Of a DNA stretch of 15,445 nucleotides, positions 1 to 8,001 are shown one piece after another. The notes beneath the pieces are model-generated. The model did no database searches. It was not told the DNA's origin and saw only the letters and a list, made by a program, of their open reading frames with translations. Source of the DNA: Candidatus Odinarchaeota archaeon. GTDB taxonomy: Archaea; Asgardarchaeota; Baldrarchaeia; Baldrarchaeales; DXJG01. The position numbers and the translations under genes are program-made. Numbering within the stretch: the stretch's first letter is position 1; every line of letters begins with the position of its first letter. The DNA is taken from assembly GCA_021158895.1 (NCBI GenBank), contig JAGGSW010000104.1, positions 1-15,445 of the forward strand. Reading direction: 5' to 3'.

Positions 1-250
1 TATGTAAATAAGACAAGCAAACAATGGTATGCAAAACCGCAAGTTCTCATTTTAAACATTTTCCATCCTAGCCACTCAAAATATGCAGTAATAAGTAAAC
101 CAAACATAAACGCAAAAACAAGTACTGATACAGTAATAGAAAAACTGACTTTAAAACGAAACTTATGTAAATCCCTATCAGCGTTATAATCGATCCTAAA
201 AACAACCCGACTATAAGTCGTCGTGTAAATACTAGGGGTTGTTTTTCCAT
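1..250 (-). pseudogene. Membrane protein N-terminus, partial at window edge, apparent frameshift
   Basis: A gene starts at an ATG at 248-250 on the minus strand and encodes a positively charged N-terminus followed by a hydrophobic segment (residues about 12-31, RLIVGLFLGSIITLIGIYIS), a typical first membrane helix. The starting frame hits a stop at 68-70 after 60 codons. Near 157-161 a shift to the neighbouring frame (one base missing, for example a T in the minus-strand AGTTTCG) continues as ...FRFKVSFSITVSVLVFAFMF..., a second hydrophobic helix, then an aromatic loop (FEWLGWK), and stays open to the window edge. The gene therefore looks interrupted by a one-base deletion or a sequencing error. 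A box A at 271-280 places a transcript start close to the ATG, supporting this start and a leaderless mRNA. It lies 51 bases after the AAA+/VWA gene. The family is not recognised; a multi-pass transporter is only a guess. Confidence 0.45.
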
Positions 251-270
251 AGTTAAATGTTTTACATCAA

Positions 271-280
271 AATATAAAAA
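271..280 (-). promoter_or_regulatory. Archaeal box A for the left-edge membrane protein
   Basis: On the minus strand the sequence reads TTTTTATATT, centred about 25 bases upstream of the ATG at 250. In archaea transcription starts about 25 bases after box A, so the mRNA would begin at or beside the start codon (leaderless). There is no Shine-Dalgarno motif in the gap, which fits. Confidence 0.45.
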
Positions 281-301
281 TTATTGCTTCTATAAAATAA
301 C

Positions 302-2800
302 CTAAGCCCGTATAGGAAAAGACCCTCTGGTTTCGGTAATTATGCTATTTATAGCTTTTTCAATAGCTTTAATCATTCTCTCTGACGTTAATGTTATTTT
401 AAACATTTCCGTTTTAAACCCGTAATATCTGCCTCTTGTGACTTGCGCTAACCATATTAAGAGATGTGTTGGAGATATTATGAGCTTTGCATCCCACTTA
501 TCTAAGTGAAGAGGATTAATAACCACGATGGGAATATTTTTTCTCGCTAAAAGAAGAGTTGCAGCTATTACATCAGCCTGCGCCGGCATCGGAATTTTAT
601 CTCTTAATGAAGGGCTTATCGGCCGTTTTAATGGAACATTTGCTAGTCCATCACTAACTAGCACAATAATTGGAATAGTATCTGGATTTCTTCTTAACTC
701 CTGTGTTAATACTTGGTTAGCTTTAAGTAACCCGTCAGCCAGCGGTGTACTACCGCCAGCTTTTAGCTCTGCAATTTTTCTCGCTACTATATTAATATTT
801 GTAGTTGGATGAAATGCTATCCTAGCTTTCTCTCCCTGAAGAACAATTAATCCCACTCGATCTCTATAACGATAAGCTTTCCTATGCAAAGAAAATACAG
901 CTTCAGAAATCGCTTTAAGATGGTATAACATGCTTTCACTCAAATCTAAGACTAACAGCATAGTAATTGGTGCTTTATACATTCTTACATTAGTTCTTAA
1001 GTCCTGAGGTTCAACTTGTATGGCCAGTTGTTCAGCAAATCGTCCTTGTCGTATTACTGCAGCTTTTAAAGTAGGTTCTAGGGCTATGTCAACGTTGTAG
1101 GTTTCAGGAATCTCATAACCCACTATTCTACCTTTGTGAACCGATACTACTGCTAAGGCCCTTTTACCAGAAAGATACCTACTTTTTCTAGCTTTAACCT
1201 TTACATCGAATCGAAATTCAAATTTTTCCCTACGGGACTTAATTTCCTCTAGAACTGTTTTACCAAAAGCAAAAGGCACTTTCTTGGAAACACTTAGTGC
1301 CGGGAAAAGTGAAGGAGCTATATCTATCATAATCTTTTCTTCTTTTTCTTTGCCTTCTCTTATAACGACATATTTTTTTGAAATTTTTTCTCTCCAAACA
1401 GATTTCAATTTTTTGGCAGCTTTACTAAAAAAACTCTCTTTTGACTTAAAGGAGTGAACAATTCCACCTAAAAATTTTAACGCCACTTCTTTAGGGGCCT
1501 TTCCAAACCCTCCTATACTACTAAGTGCACTTTTCTTTTGTCCATTTTTAAGAAGTTCATCTAATTTCTCCTTTTCTTTTTCCTTGGAAGCACGTGTAAT
1601 TTTTAAAGTTTTTTTAAATCTAGAACGCTTTTTCATCGAGTTTTCAGGTGCATAATCTATTTCTGGCGACGTATCATGTTTTCTGCCACCTACCTTGGCA
1701 ACAATTCCCTGTAGGACATACTTCTCTCCCTCTCGACGAAAAAAGTTTTTCATGGATTTCATCACATTTTTGAAGGCAGTATCTATTTCCTCATATGTTG
1801 CTGGTTCTTCAAACCCTCCACGCCTAGTTCTATGGCCAAGTGCAAGCTTAGCTGCAACATTAATATCTTCAGGTTCAACTACCGTTCTTCCTTGAAAAGC
1901 AGCAAGAGTCCTCGCGGTTTGAACAATAACTATGTCTGGTCTATGACCATCAACCTGAAGAGTTAAACATAATTTCGCTACAGCTTTCAAAACGGGTTCA
2001 GGTATCCGCACGCTTGGAAGCATTTCTATTGCTTTCATTATTCTTTCTCTAAGTTCCCTCTGCTTTTCTTCATATTTTTTCCTAAATCCCAAGGGATCCT
2101 CAGCAAACTCTAAGTTCCTTTTTATAACCTCAACCCTTAATTCTTCGTCCTGAATTCCTCTGATCGAAACCGATAAAGGTAAACGATCCAACAATTGAGG
2201 TCGTAATTCACCCTCCTCCGGGTTCATTGTCCCTACAAGTATAAAGCGAGAGGGATGAGCAATAGAGATGCCTTCTCGCTCAACAATATTCCAACCTGAA
2301 GCAGCTGCATCTAAAATATCATCTACTATGTGATCTGGCAGCAAATTAATTTCATCGACGTACAGGATGTTTTGGTTAGCTTCCGCAAGAATCCCGGGTT
2401 GTAAAGCCCTTACTCCTTCTTTTAATGCCCTTTCTATGTCTAAAGAACCTATAACTCTATCTTCTGTTGCACCAATTGGTAACGTAACAACTTTCATCTT
2501 TCTCTTTTCAACTGGTAGTTCCTCACCTTTCTCAAATTTCTCTCTGCAAACATCACACATGTTTGTCGGGTCTTCAGGATTACAATTAAAAGGGCAACCT
2601 TTCACAACCTTTATTTCAGGTAGCAAATCTGCTAAAGCCCTTACCACGGTGCTTTTGCCAGAACCTTTCTCCCCCCTTACTAGCAAGCCACCTATCTTAG
2701 GATTTATTGCATTCAAAATTAAAGCTAATTTTAATAAATCTTGATCAACCACAGCTGTAAATGGAAAAACTATTCTTTCCTCAGAGAATTTTCCCGACAT
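302..2800 (-). CDS. Magnesium/cobalt-chelatase-type AAA+ ATPase fused to VWA domain (ChlI-ChlD-like)
   Basis: This 832-residue protein joins a ChlI/BchI-type AAA+ domain (about 1-330) to a ChlD-type integrin-I/VWA domain (about 610-800). Visible motifs are Walker A GEKGSGKS (43-50), Walker B ILYVDEINLL (145-154), sensor GTMNPEEG (190-197), an arginine-finger segment RPQLLDR (200-206), and the VWA MIDAS set DLSES (619-623), GGSTPLADG with T685, and SDG with D717. An inserted Cys cluster (C69, C73, C82, C85; GCPFNC...MCDVC) is common in archaeal/cobalt-type chelatase subunits and may bind a metal. In known systems the I and D subunits form ATP-driven rings that help the large H/CobN subunit insert Mg or Co into a tetrapyrrole. 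No large subunit lies in the window, so the client is unknown, and a non-tetrapyrrole MoxR/VWA-like role is possible. The linker (about 385-425) is lysine-rich. The ATG at 2798-2800 follows GGGGGG at 2813-2818. Confidence 0.88.
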   Translation of the reverse strand: MSGKFSEERIVFPFTAVVDQDLLKLALILNAINPKIGGLLVRGEKGSGKSTVVRALADLLPEIKVVKGCPFNCNPEDPTNMCDVCREKFEKGEELPVEKRKMKVVTLPIGATEDRVIGSLDIERALKEGVRALQPGILAEANQNILYVDEINLLPDHIVDDILDAAASGWNIVEREGISIAHPSRFILVGTMNPEEGELRPQLLDRLPLSVSIRGIQDEELRVEVIKRNLEFAEDPLGFRKKYEEKQRELRERIMKAIEMLPSVRIPEPVLKAVAKLCLTLQVDGHRPDIVIVQTARTLAAFQGRTVVEPEDINVAAKLALGHRTRRGGFEEPATYEEIDTAFKNVMKSMKNFFRREGEKYVLQGIVAKVGGRKHDTSPEIDYAPENSMKKRSRFKKTLKITRASKEKEKEKLDELLKNGQKKSALSSIGGFGKAPKEVALKFLGGIVHSFKSKESFFSKAAKKLKSVWREKISKKYVVIREGKEKEEKIMIDIAPSLFPALSVSKKVPFAFGKTVLEEIKSRREKFEFRFDVKVKARKSRYLSGKRALAVVSVHKGRIVGYEIPETYNVDIALEPTLKAAVIRQGRFAEQLAIQVEPQDLRTNVRMYKAPITMLLVLDLSESMLYHLKAISEAVFSLHRKAYRYRDRVGLIVLQGEKARIAFHPTTNINIVARKIAELKAGGSTPLADGLLKANQVLTQELRRNPDTIPIIVLVSDGLANVPLKRPISPSLRDKIPMPAQADVIAATLLLARKNIPIVVINPLHLDKWDAKLIISPTHLLIWLAQVTRGRYYGFKTEMFKITLTSERMIKAIEKAINSIITETRGSFPIRA

Positions 2801-2840
2801 TTTAAGAACTAACCCCCCAATTATAAAAATTTAAAAAACG

Positions 2841-2850
2841 ATATAAAGTG
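2841..2850 (-). promoter_or_regulatory. Box A upstream of the AAA+/VWA gene
   Basis: The minus strand reads CACTTTATAT, about 45 bases upstream of the ATG at 2800. Transcription would start near 2820 and leave a short leader that contains the G-run at 2813-2818. This suggests the gene has its own promoter despite the same-strand gene upstream. Confidence 0.4.
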
Positions 2851-2946
2851 TTCGATGGTAAAGAAATCTTCCCTTCATTGATGCTATTATCAAAGAAAAT
2901 ATTTAACTTAGCTGGAGAGCCATGTAATACTCTATCATAGATATTT

Positions 2947-4311
2947 TTACTTCTTTTTCTTCAGTTTCCTGACAACCGCGTCGGCAGCCACGATTAATGG
3001 GTTCCACACTGGTGATATTGGAGGCGCATAAGCTGTTTCCAGCGAAAGTAAATCGTCTACTGTCAAGTTTTTCATTAGAGCTAACGACACGATATCTACT
3101 TTAGTCGCTACACTGTTTTCACCAATCACTTGAGATCCGATTACACGTTCATCTTCTGGGTTCACTAATATTTTTACATGTATTTCTTTGCTATTTGGGA
3201 AATATTCAGGTTTCGTTTTTCCTCTCACAGTCCCAATGACAGGTCTTATGTTTATCTTCTTTGCTTGTTGAGCAGTTAAACCAACTGAAGCTATTTCAAG
3301 ACCAAAAAGCTTAGTGACTCTTGTAAGAACAGTTCCGCGATAAATCGCAGTTCCTCCAGCAGCATTTATACCAGCCACTTTACCTTGTCTCACAGCAACT
3401 GTTCCCATTGCAGCTAAAATCGGTTCACCTGTTACAAGGTATTTTGTTTCTACACAGTCCCCTGCAGCATAAACATCTTCCACGTTTGTCTCCATATGTT
3501 CATTTGTCTTTATTCCACCGGTTTTCCCTAGTTCGATACCTAGTTTTTGTGCGAGTTCTGTTTCCGGTTTAACTCCAGTAGAAACAACTACTAAATCAGC
3601 TGGTATTTCTTCTCCCTCAACAATAACTCCTCTTACTTTTCCGTTGCCTAAAATTTCTTCAACACGTTTTCCAGTTAACACGGTTACCCCATCTTTTTCC
3701 ATTCTATTTTGCACGATCCTAGCAAAATCAGCATCAAGAACCGTGGGTAAAATCTGTGGAAGAAGTTCTACAACGGTAATTTTTAACCCTAAGCTATGTA
3801 GTGCTTCAGCAACTTCAAGTCCAATCATCCCAGCACCAACAATAACACCATTTTTGCTTTTTTCAGCAGTTTCGCGGATCTTTACAGCATCTTCAATTGT
3901 TTTAAGTGTAAAAACGCCATTTTTATCAACGCCGGGTATAGGTGGAACACTTGGGAAACTCCCCGTAGCGATTATCAACTTGTCATATTGCTCTTTCTCG
4001 ACTTTACCGTTTCTAAGATTCTTTATTTCCAAAATCTTCTTATCAGGGTCACCATCTACTACAACACGCCCGAGTTTAAGCTCTATCCTTAAAAATTTAC
4101 TGTACCAAGAGGAGGAATGCTCTATAAGATTGTTTGGATCAGAGATTACCCTACTAATAACGTATGGTAAGCCGCAACGTGAATACTCCGGATAATTCTC
4201 CCGATTTACCACTACTATCTCCACTTTTCTATCCACTTTTCTAGCCCATAAAGCTGCTGAAACACCAGCAGCCCCACCACCAACAATAACGATCTTTCCA
4301 ACCAAAACCAA
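2947..4311 (-). CDS. FAD/NAD(P)-dependent disulfide oxidoreductase, CoA-disulfide reductase / NADH oxidase family
   Basis: This 454-residue flavoprotein has the usual length of the CoA-disulfide reductase/NADH oxidase branch of pyridine nucleotide-disulfide oxidoreductases. Residues 7-16 (IVIVGGGAAG) are the FAD-binding Rossmann motif. YSRCGLPY places the single redox Cys at C46, as in enzymes that form a Cys-S-S-CoA intermediate or reduce O2. GVIVGAGMIGLE (155-166) is the NAD(P)-binding motif, and TNVEDVYAAGDC (275-286) is the second FAD motif. The dimerisation domain follows, with ETAYAPPISPVWNPL near 425-439. The likely cytosolic reaction is NAD(P)H-dependent reduction of CoA disulfide, polysulfide or O2; the sequence does not decide which. 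The first possible start is TTG at 4309-4311, but the strong Shine-Dalgarno AGGGGG (4314-4319) is only two bases away. TTG at 4303-4305 (residue 3, spacing 8) is the better-placed start. It lies 31 bases downstream of the Xaa-Pro peptidase gene, possibly in one operon. Confidence 0.88.
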   Translation of the reverse strand: MVLVGKIVIVGGGAAGVSAALWARKVDRKVEIVVVNRENYPEYSRCGLPYVISRVISDPNNLIEHSSSWYSKFLRIELKLGRVVVDGDPDKKILEIKNLRNGKVEKEQYDKLIIATGSFPSVPPIPGVDKNGVFTLKTIEDAVKIRETAEKSKNGVIVGAGMIGLEVAEALHSLGLKITVVELLPQILPTVLDADFARIVQNRMEKDGVTVLTGKRVEEILGNGKVRGVIVEGEEIPADLVVVSTGVKPETELAQKLGIELGKTGGIKTNEHMETNVEDVYAAGDCVETKYLVTGEPILAAMGTVAVRQGKVAGINAAGGTAIYRGTVLTRVTKLFGLEIASVGLTAQQAKKINIRPVIGTVRGKTKPEYFPNSKEIHVKILVNPEDERVIGSQVIGENSVATKVDIVSLALMKNLTVDDLLSLETAYAPPISPVWNPLIVAADAVVRKLKKKK

Positions 4312-4342
4312 TTCCCCCTAACACGCTGAATTTCGACAAAAA

Positions 4343-5497
4343 TTAAATACAAATTAATTCATCTGGAGTCCTCGACAATACTCTATGCCCCTTCTCAGTT
4401 ACAAGTACATCATCCTCGATTCTAACTCCACCCTTACCCTGAATATAAATTCCAGGTTCCACTGTTACAATCATCCCTGGCAGCAATTTCATTTCCGCTC
4501 TCTTAGACTTGCCCTTCTCTCCCAGCAACGGCCCTATATCGTGTACATCAATGCCAATAGGATGCCCCGTCGAATGCGGGAACTCTTCTTCCTTAAAACC
4601 ATGCTTTAAAATAATATCCCTAGCTACTTTATCTATCTTCCACGCCTCCACCCCAGGACCTATTGCATTGATTGCTTTTCTCTGAGCTTCAAGAGTTACG
4701 TTAAACATTCGTTGGAATAGTTTTGGAGGTTTTTCTCCCACATAGACCGTCCAAGTTATATCGCTGACCCTTAATTTATATTCTGCACCAAGATCGATAA
4801 TCACTAAATCTCCTTCTTGAATTTTCCTTTCCCCAGTTTCATGATGTGGATCAGCACTATTTGGACCGGAAGCTACAATTATTGGAAAACTTGGGGTTGC
4901 CCCTCTTTTTCTCATAAAATGTTCAGCCTCAGCAGCAACTTCAGACTCTGTTACTCCAGGCTTTATTAATTCCACAGCTTTTTCCATGGCTCCAAGAGCA
5001 ATTTCCACAGCTTTTTCATGTAATTTTACATCCTCAGGAGTTTTTATTGTCCTTAAGTTCTCTAAAAGTCCTTGAGCAGAAACAAAAGTTGCATCTGGAA
5101 AAATTTTTCTTAATGCTAAGTAATCTCCATGCGTCAAAGTGTTAATGGCTTCTCCTCCCTCTTTATATAGATTTTCCACGTAGTTAAGCGCTATGACTGG
5201 CTTTTTAGAAATTTTGTAAACAATTTCCCTAAGTTTTTCAATAAACTCTTCACTCTTTTTATATGGTAATATTTCTTCTATTTGTTTCGCTTTTCGCGCC
5301 ATGGGGGCTTCCATTAATGTACAAATAGCCACTGAACTTCCATCTTTAGGTATAATTATTGCATGTCTACCAAAACAACGTGCCCCCAATAGAAAGGGGC
5401 TATGTATATCCTTTCCTTCGGCTGTTACAATCAACCATAAATCTATTCCGTGATCTCTAAGATATTGTTGCGCCTTTTCAATTCTAAGATTTGACAT
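4343..5497 (-). CDS. Xaa-Pro aminopeptidase/dipeptidase, peptidase family M24B
   Basis: A cytosolic metallopeptidase that removes residues next to proline. The creatinase-type N-terminal domain spans about residues 1-150 and the pita-bread catalytic domain about 155-375 (numbering from a GTG at 5510-5512 gives 389 residues; from the ATG used here, subtract 5). The five metal ligands are visible in that GTG-based numbering: D240 (IIDLGAE), D251 (VSDITW), H317 (STGHPIG), E352 (VTVEPGIY) and E366 (VRIEDD). Supporting histidines are H223/H224 in DPHHETG and H324. I chose ATG at 5495-5497 because GGTG lies 8 bases upstream and a box A (5513-5521) sits about 20 bases upstream; the GTG at 5510-5512 would overlap the promoter. 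The gene leads a probable two-gene unit with the downstream oxidoreductase. Archaeal prolidases and aminopeptidase P share this fold, so exact specificity is open. Confidence 0.9.
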   Translation of the reverse strand: MSNLRIEKAQQYLRDHGIDLWLIVTAEGKDIHSPFLLGARCFGRHAIIIPKDGSSVAICTLMEAPMARKAKQIEEILPYKKSEEFIEKLREIVYKISKKPVIALNYVENLYKEGGEAINTLTHGDYLALRKIFPDATFVSAQGLLENLRTIKTPEDVKLHEKAVEIALGAMEKAVELIKPGVTESEVAAEAEHFMRKRGATPSFPIIVASGPNSADPHHETGERKIQEGDLVIIDLGAEYKLRVSDITWTVYVGEKPPKLFQRMFNVTLEAQRKAINAIGPGVEAWKIDKVARDIILKHGFKEEEFPHSTGHPIGIDVHDIGPLLGEKGKSKRAEMKLLPGMIVTVEPGIYIQGKGGVRIEDDVLVTEKGHRVLSRTPDELICI

Positions 5498-5512
5498 AGA
5501 AGTACACCACAC

Positions 5513-5521
5513 ATTTTTATA
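5513..5521 (-). promoter_or_regulatory. Box A for the M24B peptidase gene
   Basis: The minus strand reads TATAAAAAT about 20 bases upstream of the ATG at 5497. The transcript would start at or next to that ATG, implying a leaderless or very short-leader mRNA and arguing against the upstream GTG start. Confidence 0.5.
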
Positions 5522-5568
5522 CTGCTTTGTTAAATATTGTGATTACATGTAGCTCGAAGGTTAATTCG

Positions 5569-5577
5569 TTTAAAAAC
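5569..5577 (+). promoter_or_regulatory. Box A for the roadblock/LC7 gene
   Basis: TTTAAAAAC lies about 45 bases upstream of the ATG at 5619. A transcript start near 5598 would leave a leader of about 20 bases that carries the Shine-Dalgarno AAGGTGA. It is divergent from the box A of the M24B peptidase, so about 120 bases serve both directions. Confidence 0.4.
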
Positions 5578-5618
5578 AAATAATCTAATAAATGTACTTA
5601 AACATCAAGGTGAACTCT

Positions 5619-5924
5619 ATGGCTAAGAAAATAACTTTAAGCGATAAAATGTTTAAAGAACTAATTGACAGATTTAAAGACAAAAAAGGGTTCTTAGGCG
5701 TAATACTTTCGACAATCGATGGACTTCCAGTAAAATCCACCTTAGAAACAGATATAACAGAAGAATTCACGGCCAGAATGGCGTATCTACTTGGCAAACT
5801 AGACAAATTTGCCGAAAAACTCGACGGCACCAAGGTCGTAGGATTAACCGTTGAAACAGAAAACACCGAAATAATACTCATAAAAGAAGATACAACCTTC
5901 ATGAGCGTTCTACTCGCGAAATAA
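5619..5924 (+). CDS. Roadblock/LC7 domain protein
   Basis: This 101-residue protein consists of little more than one roadblock/LC7 (MglB-like) domain. After a short N-terminal helix, the signature segment GFLGVILSTIDGLPVKSTL gives the paired first strands. The central helix follows (FTARMAYLLGKLDKFAEKL), then the last strands with TVETENTEIILIKEDTTFMSVLL. Roadblock proteins dimerise through these sheets and commonly act as partners or regulators of small Ras-like GTPases (MglB-MglA is the best-known pair); many TACK and Asgard archaea encode several. No GTPase gene is next to it, so its partner is unknown. I chose ATG at 5619-5621 because AAGGTGA (5607-5613) lies five bases upstream; a start at 5592 would add nine residues but has no ribosome site. 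The next gene is a transporter on the same strand, 160 bases downstream with its own promoter. Confidence 0.82.
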   Translation: MAKKITLSDKMFKELIDRFKDKKGFLGVILSTIDGLPVKSTLETDITEEFTARMAYLLGKLDKFAEKLDGTKVVGLTVETENTEIILIKEDTTFMSVLLAK

Positions 5925-6024
5925 TCTATTGACCAACAAATTGGAGCCCTATGCAGCTAATAACTAACGATTAACATTTAAATTTTAGCGTAAAATTGCA
6001 AAGTATTTACCTTTTTTAGACAAA

Positions 6025-6032
6025 TTTATTAA
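6025..6032 (+). promoter_or_regulatory. Box A for the MFS-DUF47 gene
   Basis: TTTATTAA lies about 55 bases before the ATG at 6085. A transcript start near 6054 would leave a leader of about 30 bases containing the Shine-Dalgarno AAGGGGT at 6073-6079. The T6 run at 6012-6017 just upstream could end the preceding roadblock transcript. Confidence 0.4.
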
Positions 6033-6084
6033 ACGAATTTTTACCAAGTCTTAATGTCGTATTTAATGCAAAAAGGGGTATTCA

Positions 6085-7935
6085 ATGACTGAGTTGAAAG
6101 AAAAAGCGAAAAAAATTGGAATAAAATTACATCCAAAAATAGCATTAACAATTCTCATTACCGTGTTTCTTCTAGGTTCAGCCACTGGAGTAGAGAGAAC
6201 CATAATTTCTCTCTATGCGGAAAAATATGTTACATTAGGTGTTCAAATCGGAGCTATTATATCGGCCTTTGGTGTATTTAAAGCAACAATGGATATGCCA
6301 AGTGGCGTAATTAGTGACAAATTTGGAAGAAAAATGGCTTTTATTATGGGTAGTATAACATACATTCTAGGAGCATTCGTACTTGCATATTCAAATTCTT
6401 ATTTTGAAATTTTGATCGCAAACTGTCTAATTGGGGCAGGCACTGGAATGTTTTTTGCAGCTGCTATGATTTCCCTAAGTGATATTGGAGGTGCTGAAGA
6501 AAGAGCATTTTCCTTTGGACTAATGGAGTTCTCTGTGTACGCGGGTTTAAGTACAGGTGCACTAATAGCAGGAATACTAGCAACAATATATCAATCACTC
6601 AGAAAACCACTTTTCTTCACAGTAACAACATCTTTAATCGTCTTTGTCATTTCAATAGTTCTCGTTAGAGAAACAAAAGTCTTTGTCGAAGAAAGAGAAT
6701 ATAATGGTAGGTATAGAACTTCTAAAAGAAGAAATCTATCAAAGTTCGCCAAAAACCCAGGTCTCTTAACAATATATTTTTCTGCGCATATAACAAAAAT
6801 CGGAGACGGACTAATATGGGTTTTCCTACCCATATATCTTAGCAAGGCCATCCAGTTTAACATAGAACAAATAGGTATTATTCAAGGAACATTTACAATT
6901 GTCTGGGCTCTCTCAATGCCCCTAAGCGGTAAAATAAGCGATATAGTTGGAAGAAAAATACCCTGCATCACCGGGCTCCTATTAAATGGCACATTTTTAT
7001 TCCTAATTCTCTGGGCACAAAGCTTTCCAACGGTGTTAGCATTTACAATTTTAGCAGGTATTGGCGTAGGCCTATATTACCCAGTTCTACCAGCTGTTTC
7101 AGCAGACGTCGTCAGACCAGAGTTAAAAGGGTCAGCCCTTGGACTATACAGAAGTCTTAGAGATGCAGGATACTTTACAGGCCCCCTCATTCTAGGTCTA
7201 ATCGTCGATATTTACAACATTAAGTTGGCCTTCTCTTTAGTATTTTCTTTGCTAATTATTTGCGCAGGCGCAGTTTTAATAATTGTCAAAGAAACAAGAC
7301 CCGGCTGGCCAGCCTTTGAATACTCCATTAAGCACACCGAATTAGTATGTGAAGCGGCAAGAAGAGTAGAATTAGCAACACACGCGTTTGTCAGTGAAGA
7401 TGTAGAGGCGGCGAAAAAGTTGGTACAGGAAGCAAAGATGTTAGAAAGAAAAGCAGATGAAATTAAGAGAGAAATCATGCTTAGATTATCCATAGGAGTA
7501 CTGGAGGCTCCAGATAGAGCTGATTTCCTACGGCTGACAGAACTTGTGGATGATGTCGCTGGGTATGTCGTTGGTGCTGGTCGTAGACTTACACTACTTA
7601 ATCCAAAAGACTTTCCAAAGCAGATCAGAGAACACTTTGCCCTGTTCTCTAAGGGGGTAATAAAAATTGCAGACTTGGTTAAACAGGCAATCGAAGCTTT
7701 AAGAATAAATGTTGAAGAAGCGCTTAGAATAGTGGAGGAAATTGAAAAACTAGAGACAGATATGGATGACCGATATCATGAAATCTCAGGCGAAATCATC
7801 AAACTTAGCGATGAACTTAGCACACCAACTCTCTTAACAGTTAGAGACTTCATAAACTTAATAGAATTTGCAATAGACACCGCTGAGGATGCAGGAGATC
7901 ACATCCGAATGATAGCAGTAAAACACTACATCTAA
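6085..7935 (+). CDS. Major facilitator superfamily transporter fused to C-terminal PhoU-like DUF47 domain
   Basis: A 616-residue two-part protein. Residues about 17-403 are a 12-helix MFS permease with both copies of the loop motif: SGVISDKFGRK (73-83) and SGKISDIVGRK (281-291). Residues about 415-616 form an all-helical cytoplasmic domain of the DUF47/PhoU-like type, with ERKADEIKREI (454-464), a helix around IEKLETDMDDRYHEI (553-567), and the terminal EFAIDTAEDAGDHIRMI (594-610). DUF47 proteins are normally separate and sit beside PiT phosphate transporters, where they are thought to regulate uptake; PhoU-type domains bind metal clusters through acidic motifs. Here the domain is covalently joined to an MFS carrier, suggesting a transporter with a built-in regulator. 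The substrate is not visible; phosphate or another anion is a guess. The reading frame is unbroken across the junction, the ribosome site AAGGGGT is five bases from the ATG, and the gene converges with the LURP-one-like gene. Confidence 0.88.
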   Translation: MTELKEKAKKIGIKLHPKIALTILITVFLLGSATGVERTIISLYAEKYVTLGVQIGAIISAFGVFKATMDMPSGVISDKFGRKMAFIMGSITYILGAFVLAYSNSYFEILIANCLIGAGTGMFFAAAMISLSDIGGAEERAFSFGLMEFSVYAGLSTGALIAGILATIYQSLRKPLFFTVTTSLIVFVISIVLVRETKVFVEEREYNGRYRTSKRRNLSKFAKNPGLLTIYFSAHITKIGDGLIWVFLPIYLSKAIQFNIEQIGIIQGTFTIVWALSMPLSGKISDIVGRKIPCITGLLLNGTFLFLILWAQSFPTVLAFTILAGIGVGLYYPVLPAVSADVVRPELKGSALGLYRSLRDAGYFTGPLILGLIVDIYNIKLAFSLVFSLLIICAGAVLIIVKETRPGWPAFEYSIKHTELVCEAARRVELATHAFVSEDVEAAKKLVQEAKMLERKADEIKREIMLRLSIGVLEAPDRADFLRLTELVDDVAGYVVGAGRRLTLLNPKDFPKQIREHFALFSKGVIKIADLVKQAIEALRINVEEALRIVEEIEKLETDMDDRYHEISGEIIKLSDELSTPTLLTVRDFINLIEFAIDTAEDAGDHIRMIAVKHYI

Positions 7936-8001
7936 CAGCTAAAATCTCCTAATTTTAAATCGAAGTATAAAATTAAAACAAAACAGGTAAAGATTTGTTG
8001 A
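7936..8001. terminator. AT-rich convergent intergenic region, possible bidirectional terminator
   Basis: The 66 bases between two convergent genes contain T-rich tracts on both strands: AATTTTAAAT on the plus strand near 7951, and on the minus strand a run reading TTTTGTTTTAATTTTA (7969-7984). Archaeal RNA polymerase ends transcription at oligo-T tracts without a required hairpin. No hairpin is seen. Confidence 0.3.

Noticed and set aside
1695..2744. Plus-strand open frames opposite the chelatase-like gene
   Set aside because: They overlap intact, motif-bearing codons of the minus-strand gene and have no recognisable domains or ribosome sites; they are antisense shadows.
3644..4195. A 183-codon plus-strand frame opposite the flavoprotein gene
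   Set aside because: Its length comes from the antisense of a Lys/Glu-rich gene; the opposite strand carries all conserved FAD/NAD motifs.
5592..5618. Longer start for the roadblock protein
   Set aside because: The Shine-Dalgarno AAGGTGA at 5607-5613 is correctly spaced for ATG 5619 and would lie inside the coding region for the longer form.
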